Source of the DNA: Pseudomonas sp. MYb327
GTDB taxonomy: Bacteria; Pseudomonadota; Gammaproteobacteria; Pseudomonadales; Pseudomonadaceae
Reading direction: 5' to 3'
DNA length: 64,000 nucleotides
Assembly: GCF_040438925.1 (NCBI RefSeq)
Contig: NZ_CP159258.1
Span: 3,610,001 to 3,674,000, forward strand
Shown: one piece after another, positions 10,735 through 19,411 of the stretch
Layout of the letters: each line of letters opens with the position of its first letter
How positions within the stretch are numbered: the stretch's first letter is position 1
Translations under genes and position numbers: made by a program
Notes under the pieces: generated by a model
The model's input: the letters and a program-made list of their open reading frames with translations, nothing else
Told to the model about the DNA's origin: nothing
The model's database searches: none

Positions 10735-11262
10735 CTAAACGTTTGGGTCACGCTTTAACTGCGCCAATACACTGAACGGGTTGGACCGCGTTACCTCGTC
10801 CTCGCTCGGTTCGGGCTCATCTGCTCCCGCCGGCTGCTGGCATTCTTCCGGATGATGAGCAGGCACAATGGGCAAGGCGAGCAGAAGCTCCTCCTCGATC
10901 AGTGACTGCAGATCCAATGGATCTTCGCCCAGTTCCAGCACGTCATAACCTTTCGGCAACGACTGGGTATTCGCACCCTCCTTCACCACAGCGTAACTGC
11001 ATTCGCTATGGATCGGCAGGGTGACCAGCTCAAGACAACGCTGGCAAACCATTTTGACTTCAGTGTCGATAAAACTGTGGATAACCACAGATTTACGTTC
11101 ATCTCGTTCAAAAACGAATTTAGCCTGCACCGTACCGACATTGTCGGAAAGCGGGTCGCAGAGTCTCTCCAAATCGGCCAGCAGCATTTCACCTTGAAGG
11201 GTGGTGCCACGATCAGCCAATTTGCGCGGGTCAACGTGAGGTGGAATCGGGTCATTCAACAT
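10735..11262 (-). CDS. yceD: YceD/DUF177 family protein
   Basis: A 175-residue protein of the DUF177 family, linked to 23S rRNA accumulation and usually found directly upstream of rpmF. CQRCLE near the middle and the C-terminal SNPFSVLAQLKRD block are family hallmarks. The start chosen is ATG 11262, since homology begins within its first residues (IPPHVDPRK). A consensus promoter ends only 9 bases upstream of this ATG, so the transcript should have little or no leader. It heads the operon with rpmF and plsX. Confidence 0.92.
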   Translation of the reverse strand: MLNDPIPPHVDPRKLADRGTTLQGEMLLADLERLCDPLSDNVGTVQAKFVFERDERKSVVIHSFIDTEVKMVCQRCLELVTLPIHSECSYAVVKEGANTQSLPKGYDVLELGEDPLDLQSLIEEELLLALPIVPAHHPEECQQPAGADEPEPSEDEVTRSNPFSVLAQLKRDPNV

Positions 11263-11271
11263 AGGCGCAGC

Positions 11272-11299
11272 ATTATAGGGATGCACCCGCCCATGTCAA
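11272..11299 (-). promoter_or_regulatory. Consensus sigma-70 promoter of yceD-rpmF-plsX
   Basis: On the minus strand TTGACA (11299-11294) and TATAAT (11277-11272) match consensus at all 12 positions, with 16-bp spacing. Only nine bases lie between the -10 box and the yceD ATG (11262-11260), so the start site is expected at 11266-11262. Confidence 0.85.
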
Positions 11300-11367
11300 A
11301 GGAAATTCAGCCCTGTCCGTCACTTGGAAGCCCCGCTAGAATTCGAGCCTGCCATCTGGAGACACGC

Positions 11368-11946
11368 ATGCTGCCTTTATTACTCGCTTCCAGCTCGGTT
11401 TATCGCCGGGAATTGCTGGCCCGCTTGCAGCTGCCGTTCACTTGCAGCTCACCGGATATCGACGAAAGCCATCGGCCGGGCGAGCTTGCCATTGATCTGG
11501 TAAAACGCCTCGCCGAAGAAAAAGCACGGGTGCTGGCCGGCACTCACCCAGCCCATCTGATCATCGGCTCCGATCAGGTTGCCGTGCTGGGCGACAGGAT
11601 TATCGGCAAGCCTCACACCTTTGAAAAGGCCCGCGAACAACTGCTGGCCTCCAGCGGCGCCAGCGTAACCTTCCTGACCGGCCTGGCAGTGCTCAATAGC
11701 GAGTCGGGCGACTGCCAGGTCGACTGCGTGCCTTTCACCGTCCACATGCGCGCACTGGACGCTGAACGCATCGAGCGCTATCTGCACGCGGAACAGCCCT
11801 ACGACTGCGCGGGCAGCTTCAAGGCCGAGGGCTTGGGAGTGAGCCTGTTTCATAGCACGGAAGGCCCTGACGCCACCAGTCTTGTCGGCCTGCCGTTGAT
11901 TCGCTTGATCGACATGCTATTGGCTGAAGGCGTGCAAATCCCGTAG
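11368..11946 (+). CDS. Maf family nucleotide pyrophosphatase (YceF type)
   Basis: A 192-residue house-cleaning enzyme of the Maf/HAM1 superfamily that hydrolyses non-canonical nucleotides. The N-terminal LASSSVYRRELL and the IIGSDQVAVL segment are the substrate and metal sites. Its position, divergent from yceD-rpmF, matches E. coli yceF, whose product prefers m7GTP; specificity here is inferred from that context. The ATG at 11368 follows a GGAGACACGC leader. Longer upstream frames run into the yceD promoter and were rejected. Confidence 0.9.
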   Translation: MLPLLLASSSVYRRELLARLQLPFTCSSPDIDESHRPGELAIDLVKRLAEEKARVLAGTHPAHLIIGSDQVAVLGDRIIGKPHTFEKAREQLLASSGASVTFLTGLAVLNSESGDCQVDCVPFTVHMRALDAERIERYLHAEQPYDCAGSFKAEGLGVSLFHSTEGPDATSLVGLPLIRLIDMLLAEGVQIP

Positions 11947-12020
11947 GAGCCGGCTTGCTGGCGAACCAGGCGACGCGATGCATCAGACATACCGCCATCG
12001 CTGGCAAGCCAGCTCCTACA
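11943..12020. repeat. REPIN (inverted REP pair)
   Basis: GTAGGAGCCGGCTTGCTGGC at the left end and its near inverse complement (GCTGGCAAGCCAGCTCCTAC) at the right end enclose about 38 bp. It starts at the maf stop codon, between convergent maf and sppA. Confidence 0.85.
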
Positions 12021-12035
12021 GGTCATGCGCAGGCA

Positions 12036-12066
12036 CGAAAAAACCGGCCATACAGGCCGGTTTTGA
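12036..12066 (-). terminator. Terminator of sppA
   Basis: On the minus strand, AAAACCGGCC and GGCCGGTTTT form a 10-bp stem around a short loop, followed by a T run. It lies 13 bp beyond the sppA stop and could also stop maf transcripts from the other side. Confidence 0.85.
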
Positions 12067-12078
12067 GTTGGCAGAAAA

Positions 12079-13068
12079 TCAGCGCAGTGAAGGACCGTTA
12101 AAACCCATCCACATCGCCAGATGCTCAGCCACGCTGGCACCCAGTTTTTTCGAGAAGCGGTCGAACGGCGATTCCTGAACAGTGAAATCCACCAGTTCTT
12201 TTTCGCCGATCACATCTCGCGCAACCGAACTGGCATTACCCAGACCATCGATCAATCCCAGCGGCAATGCCTGCTCACCATTCCAGACCAGCCCGGAGAA
12301 CAACTCCGGATGCTCCTTGTCCTTCAAGCGATCGCCACGCCCCTGCTTGACGCTATTAATGAACTGCTTGTGCGTGGTATCGAGCACACCCTGCCAGAAC
12401 GCCGTCTCTTCAGGTTTTTGCGGCTGAAACGGATCGAGGAACGATTTGTGCTCGCCAGAGGTATAGGTGCGTCGTTCGACACCCAACTTCTCCATGGTGC
12501 CGACAAACCCGTAACCGGCCGCGGTCACACCGATAGAGCCCACCAGACTCGCCTTGTCGGCATAGATCTGATCAGCAGCGCTAGCGATGTAGTAGGCACC
12601 GGAGGCACCGAGATCGGAGATCACTGCGTACAGCTTGGTATCAGGGTGCAGACCGCGCAAACGGCGAATCTCGTCATAGACGTAGCCTGACTGCACCGGA
12701 CTGCCGCCCGGACTGTTGATACGCAGGATGACGCCCTTGACCTTGTCGTCCTCGAAGGCTGCACGCAGACTGCCAACGATATTGTCGGCGCTGGCCGGCT
12801 CCTTGTCGGCAATCATGCCGGTGATGTCGATCAGCGCGGTGTAGTTACCACTGCGAGTGGCGGCTTTTTCCATATCCATCAATGGCGAGAACAAAGCCAA
12901 TGCAACGAACAAATACACAAAGGTCAGCAGCTTGAAGAAAATCCCCCAGCGACGGGAACGACGCTGTTCCTGCACACTGGCCAGCAACGTCTTCTCCAGC
13001 AGCTTCCAGCTTTTTTCGTCACCGTTTTCTGCGCTCGCCTTGGCGGGCGCTTTCCATTCGTCAGCCAT
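12079..13068 (-). CDS. sppA: Signal peptide peptidase SppA-type serine protease (S49 family)
   Basis: A 329-residue inner-membrane protease that degrades cleaved signal peptides. A single membrane segment (about residues 43-65) precedes the S49 domain. The substrate-binding INSPGGSPVQSG, the nucleophile serine in GASGAYYIAS and the downstream lysine in YADKASLVGSIG (Ser/Lys dyad) are visible. This is the short form with one S49 repeat, not the 618-residue E. coli SppA. It lies 24 bp after the HAD phosphatase gene. Confidence 0.9.
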   Translation of the reverse strand: MADEWKAPAKASAENGDEKSWKLLEKTLLASVQEQRRSRRWGIFFKLLTFVYLFVALALFSPLMDMEKAATRSGNYTALIDITGMIADKEPASADNIVGSLRAAFEDDKVKGVILRINSPGGSPVQSGYVYDEIRRLRGLHPDTKLYAVISDLGASGAYYIASAADQIYADKASLVGSIGVTAAGYGFVGTMEKLGVERRTYTSGEHKSFLDPFQPQKPEETAFWQGVLDTTHKQFINSVKQGRGDRLKDKEHPELFSGLVWNGEQALPLGLIDGLGNASSVARDVIGEKELVDFTVQESPFDRFSKKLGASVAEHLAMWMGFNGPSLR

Positions 13069-13092
13069 GCCATCTACCCCAGCAAAAACGTA

Positions 13093-13755
13093 TTAAGCCT
13101 GCTGACTCAGCCAGGCATGCAATTCGGAAAACCGATCGATCGACAGATGCGGCTCATAGAGCTTCAACGCTTCGATGGATTGGGCACCATAGCTGACCGC
13201 CACTGAATCCATGCCGGCGTTGCGTGCCATCAACAAGTCAAAGGACGAATCCCCCACCATCAGCGCCTGTTCCGGACGCACCTCGCAATGGGCGAGGATC
13301 TGCTCAAGCATAAGCGGATGCGGCTTGCTGGCGGTTTCGTCGGCGGCACGGGTGATATCGAAATAATCTTCCCAGCCGTGAGACTTAAGTACCCGATCCA
13401 GCCCGCGACGCGCCTTGCCAGTCGCCACGGCCAGATGATAACCCTCGGCACGAAACGCCTCCATCGACTCGACCACCCCCTCGAACAACGGCGAAGGCAC
13501 CGCCTCGGAGGCGATGTAGTGATCCGCATAGTGCTGACGAAATGCAATCAGCTCGGCATCGCCGACTTCCGGATACAAGGTGCGGATGGCTTCCGGCAGG
13601 CCCAGTCCGATGATGCCCTTTACGGCAAAATCATCACGCAATTGAAACCCGGATCGCTCCGACGCCACGTGCATCGCCTCGACAATCCGACCAATGGAAT
13701 CAGCCAGCGTGCCATCCCAATCGAAAATCAGCAGCTTGTAATCAGATGGGCGCAC
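13093..13755 (-). CDS. HAD-IA family phosphatase (Gph-like)
   Basis: A 220-residue haloacid dehalogenase superfamily hydrolase. The nucleophile and acid are D12 and D14 in [10 protein letters not shown]; motif II (VATGKAR) and motif IV (MVGDSSFDL) follow, and an alpha-helical cap lies between motifs I and II. It resembles phosphoglycolate phosphatases, but the substrate is not determinable. Its start overlaps the end of rluC by 14 bp, so the two are co-translated, an order typical of Pseudomonas. Confidence 0.9.
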   Translation of the reverse strand: MRPSDYKLLIFDWDGTLADSIGRIVEAMHVASERSGFQLRDDFAVKGIIGLGLPEAIRTLYPEVGDAELIAFRQHYADHYIASEAVPSPLFEGVVESMEAFRAEGYHLAVATGKARRGLDRVLKSHGWEDYFDITRAADETASKPHPLMLEQILAHCEVRPEQALMVGDSSFDLLMARNAGMDSVAVSYGAQSIEALKLYEPHLSIDRFSELHAWLSQQA

Positions 13756-14704
13756 TCAATCGCTCCACGGTCTTGGCCCACATCTCGTCGACCGGCGCCT
13801 GCAACTTGAGTTCACCGCCATCGGGCAGGGGCACGGTCAGCATGTAGGCGTGCAGAAACAGGCGCTTGCCGCCCAGATCACGGATTTCCTTACTGAAATC
13901 GTCATCGCCGTACTTGGTGTCGCCAGCAATGCAGTGCCCGGCGTGCAAGGTGTGGACGCGAATCTGGTGAGTGCGGCCGGTGATCGGCTTGGCTTCGATC
14001 AGGGTGGCAAAGTCGCCAAAGCGACGCAGAACCTTGAACACGGTCACCGATTCCTTGCCCTCCTCCTCATCGACCTCGACCATCCGCTCGCCGGAGCGCA
14101 GATTGCTCTTGCCGAGCGCCGCCCGGACTTGCTTGATCGAGGACGCCCAGTTCCCGCGAACCAGCGCCATATAGCGCTTGTCGACGCCATCGCCGCGCAA
14201 CGCCGTGTGCAAGTGACGCAGCATGCTGCGTTTCTTGGCGATCATCAGCAGGCCGGAGGTGTCACGGTCGAGACGGTGAACCAGCTCGAGCTCCTTGCAA
14301 TCGGGGCGCAACTGACGAAAGGCTTCGATGACCCCGTAATTCAAGCCGCTGCCGCCGTGAACAGCGATGCCACAAGGCTTGTTGATCACGAGCAGCGCTT
14401 TGTCTTCGTAGACAATCGAGGCTTCGAGTCGCTGCAGCAGGCCTTGGGCCAGCGGCACGGGCTCGTCGCGCTCAGGCACGCGAACCGGCGGTACGCGCAC
14501 GATATCGCCCGCTTGCAGCTTGTATTCGGGCTTGATCCGACCTTTATTCACACGCACTTCGCCTTTGCGCAAAATGCGGTAAATCAAGGTCTTGGGCACG
14601 CCTTTGAGCCGAGCGAGGAGGAAGTTATCAATACGTTGGCCGGCATATTCCGGCGAGACCTCAAGCAGTTGTACGCCTGGGGTCGAAGGGGCAGTAGTCG
14701 TCAT
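13742..14704 (-). CDS. rluC: 23S rRNA pseudouridine synthase RluC
   Basis: A 320-residue RluA-family enzyme that modifies 23S rRNA (positions 955, 2504 and 2580 in E. coli). An N-terminal S4 RNA-binding domain (about residues 20-75) precedes the catalytic domain, whose aspartate lies in [12 protein letters not shown]. It is transcribed away from rne, the same divergent rluC/rne arrangement as in E. coli. Confidence 0.94.
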   Translation of the reverse strand: MTTTAPSTPGVQLLEVSPEYAGQRIDNFLLARLKGVPKTLIYRILRKGEVRVNKGRIKPEYKLQAGDIVRVPPVRVPERDEPVPLAQGLLQRLEASIVYEDKALLVINKPCGIAVHGGSGLNYGVIEAFRQLRPDCKELELVHRLDRDTSGLLMIAKKRSMLRHLHTALRGDGVDKRYMALVRGNWASSIKQVRAALGKSNLRSGERMVEVDEEEGKESVTVFKVLRRFGDFATLIEAKPITGRTHQIRVHTLHAGHCIAGDTKYGDDDFSKEIRDLGGKRLFLHAYMLTVPLPDGGELKLQAPVDEMWAKTVERLSAPI

Positions 14705-14733
14705 GGCGCGGATGATAACAATTTTTTATGGAA

Positions 14734-14762
14734 TTGAAGCACTTAATCATTGCTGCTATAGT
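14734..14762 (+). promoter_or_regulatory. Sigma-70 promoter of rne
   Basis: TTGAAG (14734-14739) and TATAGT (14757-14762) are separated by 17 bp. The predicted start near 14769 lies about 640 nt upstream of the RNase E start codon. Confidence 0.7.
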
Positions 14763-14768
14763 CGCGAA

Positions 14769-15406
14769 CGCCGCCAAAAGCGGCCTGGACAGCGGACCAA
14801 CGGTCAAAAACCGGCCCTGACCAACGCAATTCACCAGGACGCGAGGCCGTCCTACGGGGCTTTCGCTACGTAACGGTGGAGTTTGCAGGTGTAACGAGCG
14901 CAGGTGACATGAGGCCTGAATCAAGCCGCAAAGCAGAGTTCTCACTCGCTTTTCGAGCCAATATTCATGGCCAGTTCACAAAGTGCAGTCAGCTGCGAAT
15001 GACCCCGAGCGAGCGCTTCGGAAACATCGCCTAAATTAGCCATGATGCGTGAGCCTCCCCTTTCGGAGCTCACGGTAAATGCCAACCCGCTGCGGATTCT
15101 GCGCGCGGCAGCACCCGAATTATCAGGGATACGTGTAGGGTGGAGATGCACAACCGCTGGACTGTGTAGCAATAGGCTTTATCAAGACGCTTCATCTCGT
15201 CCACAGCCGCCGGTTGATTCCTCCTCCTGACTGAGTGCTTAAGTAGCCACAGCAAGCAGGACGCGTACGTCGCGATGAAGGCCCACATTGGCCGGACTTC
15301 GCTGGACACGGGAATGGCCAACCACTCCCGACGCACCTGACACCGACCATGAGAAGTCGTGTGTGCCGAACGCCGTTTCCGGCAGCCCGGAAACCGACGG
15401 TACTAC
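14769..15406 (+). ncRNA. Long structured 5' leader of rne (rne-II-type element)
   Basis: About 640 nt without a convincing gene lie between the rne promoter and its ATG. Hairpins are visible: one at 15048-15074 (CGTGAGC arm with GCTCACG) and an 8-bp stem with a CAGC loop at 15375-15394 (GTTTCCGG/CCGGAAAC), 12 nt before the start codon. A conserved rne-II motif has been described in Pseudomonadaceae rne leaders; its exact boundaries cannot be fixed here. By analogy with enteric rne it should let RNase E sense its own level. Confidence 0.7.
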
Positions 15407-18400
15407 ATGAAAAGAATGCTGATTAACGCAACTCAACCCGAAGAGTTGCGTGTTGCACTGGTAGATGGTCAACGCCTCTACGACCTGGACATCGAATCCG
15501 GTGCACGCGAGCAGAAGAAGGCCAACATCTATAAAGGCCGGATTACTCGCATCGAACCAAGCCTCGAGGCTGCCTTTGTCGATTTCGGCTCTGAGCGCCA
15601 CGGCTTCCTGCCCCTCAAAGAAATCTCCCGCGAATACTTCAAGAAAGCCCCCGAAGGCCGCGTCAACATCAAGGACGTCCTGAGCGAAGGCCAGGAAGTT
15701 ATCGTTCAGGTCGAAAAAGAAGAACGTGGCAACAAGGGCGCAGCCCTGACCACCTTCATCAGCCTGGCCGGTCGTTACCTGGTACTGATGCCGAACAACC
15801 CGCGTGCCGGCGGTATCTCCCGTCGTATCGAAGGTGAAGAGCGCAATGAACTGCGTGAAGCCCTGAACGGCCTGGTTGCACCGGCCGACATGGGCCTGAT
15901 CGTGCGCACTGCCGGCCTGGGCCGCAGCAGCGAAGAAATGCAGTGGGACCTCGACTACCTGCTGCAACTCTGGACCGCCATCAAAGAAGCGTCGCTGGAT
16001 CGTTCCGCGCCATTCCTGATCTATCAGGAAAGCAACGTGATCATCCGCGCCATCCGCGATTACCTGCGCCAGGACATCGGCGAAGTGCTGATCGACAGCG
16101 TTGAAGCCCAGGACGAAGCCCTGACCTTCATCCGCCAGGTGATGCCGCAGTACGCCAGCAAGATCAAGCTATACGAAGACAGCGTTCCGCTGTTCAACCG
16201 TTTCCAGATCGAAAGCCAGATCGAAACCGCCTTCCAGCGCGTCGTCGAACTGCCTTCCGGCGGCTCCATCGTTATCGATCCGACCGAAGCCCTGGTGTCC
16301 ATCGACATCAACTCGGCGCGCGCCACTAAAGGCAGCGACATCGAAGAAACCGCCCTGCAGACCAACCTTGAAGCCGCCGAAGAAATCGCCCGTCAGTTGC
16401 GCCTGCGCGACATCGGCGGCCTGATCGTCATCGACTTCATCGACATGACACCTGCCAAGAACCAGCGCGCCGTGGAAGAAAAAGTCCGCGAATGCCTGGA
16501 AGCCGACCGCGCCCGTGTGCAAGTCGGTCGCATCTCGCGCTTCGGCCTGCTGGAAATGTCCCGTCAGCGCCTGCGTCCATCCCTGGGCGAAAGCAGCGGC
16601 ATCGTTTGCCCGCGTTGCAACGGCACCGGCATCATCCGCGACGTTGAATCGCTGTCCCTGGCGATCCTGCGCCTGATCGAAGAAGAAGCCCTGAAAGACC
16701 GCACCGCCGAAGTTCGCGCCCAAGTGCCGATCCCGGTTGCTGCGTTCCTGCTCAACGAAAAACGCAACTCGATCACCAAGATCGAACTGCGCACCCGTGC
16801 CCGCATTGTCATCCTGCCGAACGATCACCTCGAAACGCCGCACTTCGAGGTTCAGCGTCTGCGTGATGACAGCCCGGAAGCAGCGATCAACCAATCCAGC
16901 TACGAAATCGCCGCTGCCGCTGCCGAAGTGGAAGAAGTCCAGCCAGCCGCTGCGACCCGCACCCTGGTTCGCCAGGAAGCCGCGGTCAAGACTGCTCCAG
17001 CCCGCGCCAACGCTCCGGTCCCGACTGAAGTCGTTGCTGCTCCGGTTGCCGCACCGGCCACCGCGCCAGAGCCGAGCCTGTTCAAAGGCCTGGTGAAGTC
17101 GCTGGTCAGCCTGTTCGCCAGCAAGGAAGAGCCTGCTGCTCCGGTTGTGGTTGAGAAACCAGCGACTACCGAGCGTCCGGCCCGTAACGAAGAGCGTCGT
17201 AACGGTCGTCAACAAAGCCGTAACCGTAACGGTCGCCGCGATGAAGAACGTAAGCCTCGTGAAGAGCGTGCACCGCGTGAAGAACGCGCACCACGTGAGC
17301 CACGCGAAGAGCGCGCACCACGCGAAGCCCGCGAGGAGACTCCAGCGGTAGCCCGTGAAGAACGCGCGCCACGCGCTCCACGTGAAGAACGTGCACCGCG
17401 CGCCCCGCGTGAAGATCGTAAGCCACGTGGCGAGCGTGAAGAACGCGTCCGCGAACTGCGTGAGCCTCTGGATGCTGCCCCGGCCGCTGCTGCTGTCACT
17501 ACTGAAGAGCGCCCAGCCCGTCAGCCACGTGAAGAACGTGCTCCACGCCCTCCGCGTGAAGAACGTCAACCACGTGCCGAGCAAGCCGCTGCTGCCGTTG
17601 CCGAAGAAGAGCTGACCACCAACGAAGAGCAACTGCAGGAAGACGGTCAGGACGGCGCCGAAGGCGATCGCCCACGCCGCCGTTCCCGTGGCCAGCGTCG
17701 TCGCAGCAACCGTCGTGAGCGTCAACGCGATGCCAACGGCAATGTGATCGAAGGTTCGGAAGAATCCGAAGCCGGCGAAAGCAATGACGCGCCAAGCACC
17801 GCCGATCTGGCCGCTGGCCTGGCTGTTACCGCCGCCGTTGCCAGCACCGTGATCAGCGCTCCGGCCGAAGCACAGGCCAACGAGCAAGCCGAACGCGCCA
17901 CTGCCGCCACCCTGGAAACCGCTCCAGTCGAAGCGCCAGTCGTTGAAGCGACTACCCCGGTCGAAGCCATCGCATCGCCGGAAATCGAAGTGGCTCCGGT
18001 TCGTGAAGCACAGCCTGAAGTCGAAGCTGCCGCCGAGCCTGCTGTAGTCGCCGAAGCGCCTGCCGTGGTTGCAGAATCGGTTGCTGAAACCGCTTCTGAA
18101 TCCGTGACTGAAACGGTTCGTGAAGTTCGCGAAGAGCAAACCGCGTTCAACTGGGTTGCCGAGCCAGCCGTTGCTGAAACGACTGCACCCGCGCCGGTCG
18201 CTGAAGTCGAAGTCGCTGACGTGATGGTTTCCGAGCCAGTGGTCGCTGCTGCCGAGCCTGCTCCGGTGGTTGAAGCACCGGTTGTTGCCGAAGCGCCTGC
18301 ACCCGTGGTCGAAGCCGCTCCAGTCAACGCCCTGACGCCAAGCGGCCGTGCGCCGAACGACCCGCGTGAAGTGCGTCGTCGCAAGCGTGAAGAAGAGCGT

Positions 18401-18631
18401 CTGCAGAAGGAAGCCGAACTGGCTGCCGCTGCTGCTCCGGCTGAAGTGGTTGCCGCTGAACCCGCGCCGGTTGTTGCTGAAGTGGTCGAGGCAGCTCCTG
18501 CCCCGGCTGCCGAAGTCACCGCCGAGCCGGTTGAATCGGTGATCCACGAAGCGCCACGCTCCGTTCAGGAAGCGGTAGAGCAACACGAGCAAGCCCTGGA
18601 AAAAGAGCACGAGCCTAAACCTCTCGTCTGA
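15407..18631 (+). CDS. rne: Ribonuclease E
   Basis: A 1074-residue endoribonuclease and degradosome scaffold for mRNA decay and rRNA/tRNA maturation. The catalytic half holds the S1 domain (about residues 36-120), the metal-binding aspartates D300 ([10 protein letters not shown]) and D343 (VIDFIDM), and the Zn-link cysteines C401 and C404 (CPRCNGTG). The C-terminal half (from about 530) is disordered: an arginine-rich block of REERAPR-like repeats (roughly residues 605-740) followed by a long Ala/Val/Pro/Glu stretch. The start [10 protein letters not shown] is chosen by homology; an upstream in-frame extension to 15359 lies inside the leader. Confidence 0.97.
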   Translation: MKRMLINATQPEELRVALVDGQRLYDLDIESGAREQKKANIYKGRITRIEPSLEAAFVDFGSERHGFLPLKEISREYFKKAPEGRVNIKDVLSEGQEVIVQVEKEERGNKGAALTTFISLAGRYLVLMPNNPRAGGISRRIEGEERNELREALNGLVAPADMGLIVRTAGLGRSSEEMQWDLDYLLQLWTAIKEASLDRSAPFLIYQESNVIIRAIRDYLRQDIGEVLIDSVEAQDEALTFIRQVMPQYASKIKLYEDSVPLFNRFQIESQIETAFQRVVELPSGGSIVIDPTEALVSIDINSARATKGSDIEETALQTNLEAAEEIARQLRLRDIGGLIVIDFIDMTPAKNQRAVEEKVRECLEADRARVQVGRISRFGLLEMSRQRLRPSLGESSGIVCPRCNGTGIIRDVESLSLAILRLIEEEALKDRTAEVRAQVPIPVAAFLLNEKRNSITKIELRTRARIVILPNDHLETPHFEVQRLRDDSPEAAINQSSYEIAAAAAEVEEVQPAAATRTLVRQEAAVKTAPARANAPVPTEVVAAPVAAPATAPEPSLFKGLVKSLVSLFASKEEPAAPVVVEKPATTERPARNEERRNGRQQSRNRNGRRDEERKPREERAPREERAPREPREERAPREAREETPAVAREERAPRAPREERAPRAPREDRKPRGEREERVRELREPLDAAPAAAAVTTEERPARQPREERAPRPPREERQPRAEQAAAAVAEEELTTNEEQLQEDGQDGAEGDRPRRRSRGQRRRSNRRERQRDANGNVIEGSEESEAGESNDAPSTADLAAGLAVTAAVASTVISAPAEAQANEQAERATAATLETAPVEAPVVEATTPVEAIASPEIEVAPVREAQPEVEAAAEPAVVAEAPAVVAESVAETASESVTETVREVREEQTAFNWVAEPAVAETTAPAPVAEVEVADVMVSEPVVAAAEPAPVVEAPVVAEAPAPVVEAAPVNALTPSGRAPNDPREVRRRKREEERLQKEAELAAAAAPAEVVAAEPAPVVAEVVEAAPAPAAEVTAEPVESVIHEAPRSVQEAVEQHEQALEKEHEPKPLV
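17240..17580 (+). repeat. Degenerate in-gene repeat encoding REERAPR units
   Basis: Units close to CGTGAAGAACGCGCACCACG recur many times within rne. They encode Arg-Glu-Glu-Arg-Ala-Pro-Arg variants that form the RNA-binding arginine-rich segment. Copy number could vary between strains by slippage. Confidence 0.8.
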
Positions 18632-18644
18632 TTCCATCGGCCAC

Positions 18645-18684
18645 TAAAAAGCCCCGCCTGGTGATCCCGGGCGGGGCTTTTTTA
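18645..18684 (+). terminator. Rho-independent terminator of rne
   Basis: AAAAAGCCCCGCC pairs with GGCGGGGCTTTTTT around a short loop, 14 bp beyond the rne stop codon. Confidence 0.92.
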
Positions 18685-18719
18685 TTACGGTGGCGAAGCA
18701 GATAAACCGAGTTATCGTT

Positions 18720-18812
18720 CATCGCGGGCAAGCCACGCGCCTACAGGTATTGCGTCGTTTATATATTTAACGAATGACAGAATACCTGTAGGAGCGTGGC
18801 TTGCCCGCGATG
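18720..18812. repeat. Inverted REP pair, outward orientation
   Basis: ATCGCGGGCAAGCCACGCGC (18721-18740) and its near inverse complement ending at 18812 (GTGGCTTGCCCGCGATG) flank an AT-rich centre. The extended arms also pair (ACAGGTATT with AATACCTGT). The REP core differs from most others here (GTGGCTTGCCCGCGA), and the GTAGGAGC ends face inward rather than outward. It lies between the rne terminator and the Mo operon. Confidence 0.8.
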
Positions 18813-18820
18813 ACGGTGTC

Positions 18821-19411
18821 TCAGGCGAAATCCAGCTTCTCAGGCACATCCACATCCCACAACACACCGGGATCGTCCACAACCACCTCGACCACCCGCC
18901 CCTGGGCGAACAACGGCTTGGCCCCGCGATCACCCGACCACGCCATCAACCCCGGCCCGAAACTGCGCCCAAAACCCACCGGATGCCCGTATTCACCGTC
19001 CTGAACCGGCACGCAAATGCAATCATCGGCCATTTGCGCCACAACGCTTTCGATGCTCGACGGCAAGATGAACGGCATATCCCCCAGCACCATCAACCAG
19101 CCATCAAGCTGCGCACACGCCTTCACGCCAGCCGCAATGCTGTCACCCATTCCGGTCGACTCGATCAGCACAATCTCGAAGCCATAGGCCTTGGCCATGC
19201 GACTTACCTGAGGACGATCGTCGGTCGTCACCAACACCCGCTTTTCCAACGTGGCCGGCAGATTTGCCAGGACTTGCTCAATGACGGACCGAACAGCGCC
19301 ATCACGCCCCGTGCAGTCCGCCAGCAACTTGTCCCTCTCATCACCCGCGACCTGTCGAAAGCGACTGCCCTGCCCCGCTGCAAGAACGATGACACCAATG
19401 GCTTTGCTCAT
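18821..19411 (-). CDS. MobA/MocA-like molybdenum cofactor nucleotidyltransferase
   Basis: A 196-residue nucleotidyltransferase. The N-terminal VLAAGQGSRF is the NTP-binding loop and VLGDMPFI the metal-binding motif; KLLADCTG takes the place of the lysine region. Members next to xanthine-dehydrogenase-family genes make molybdopterin cytosine dinucleotide, the form used by these hydroxylases; that specificity is inferred from context. Its ATG overlaps the XdhC-like stop (ATGA), so it is the last gene of the operon. Confidence 0.85.
   Translation of the reverse strand: MSKAIGVIVLAAGQGSRFRQVAGDERDKLLADCTGRDGAVRSVIEQVLANLPATLEKRVLVTTDDRPQVSRMAKAYGFEIVLIESTGMGDSIAAGVKACAQLDGWLMVLGDMPFILPSSIESVVAQMADDCICVPVQDGEYGHPVGFGRSFGPGLMAWSGDRGAKPLFAQGRVVEVVVDDPGVLWDVDVPEKLDFA

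Noticed and set aside
14942..15336. Small ORFs in the rne leader
   Set aside because: They occur on both strands with no Shine-Dalgarno or known motif, in a region better explained as structured leader RNA.
17200..17600. CRISPR-like periodic repeat
   Set aside because: The repeats are in frame inside rne, degenerate and without unique spacers; they encode REERAPR units.
16169..18637. 822-residue open frame antisense to rne
   Set aside because: It exists because the GC-rich, repeat-biased rne sequence avoids stops on the other strand; the encoded protein is Phe/Gly/Arg-rich low-complexity and has no start signals.
18720..18812. Insertion-sequence ends or attachment sites flanking the Mo operon
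   Set aside because: Only a REP pair is found at one side; no matching direct repeat occurs at the other end and no transposase or integrase gene is near.
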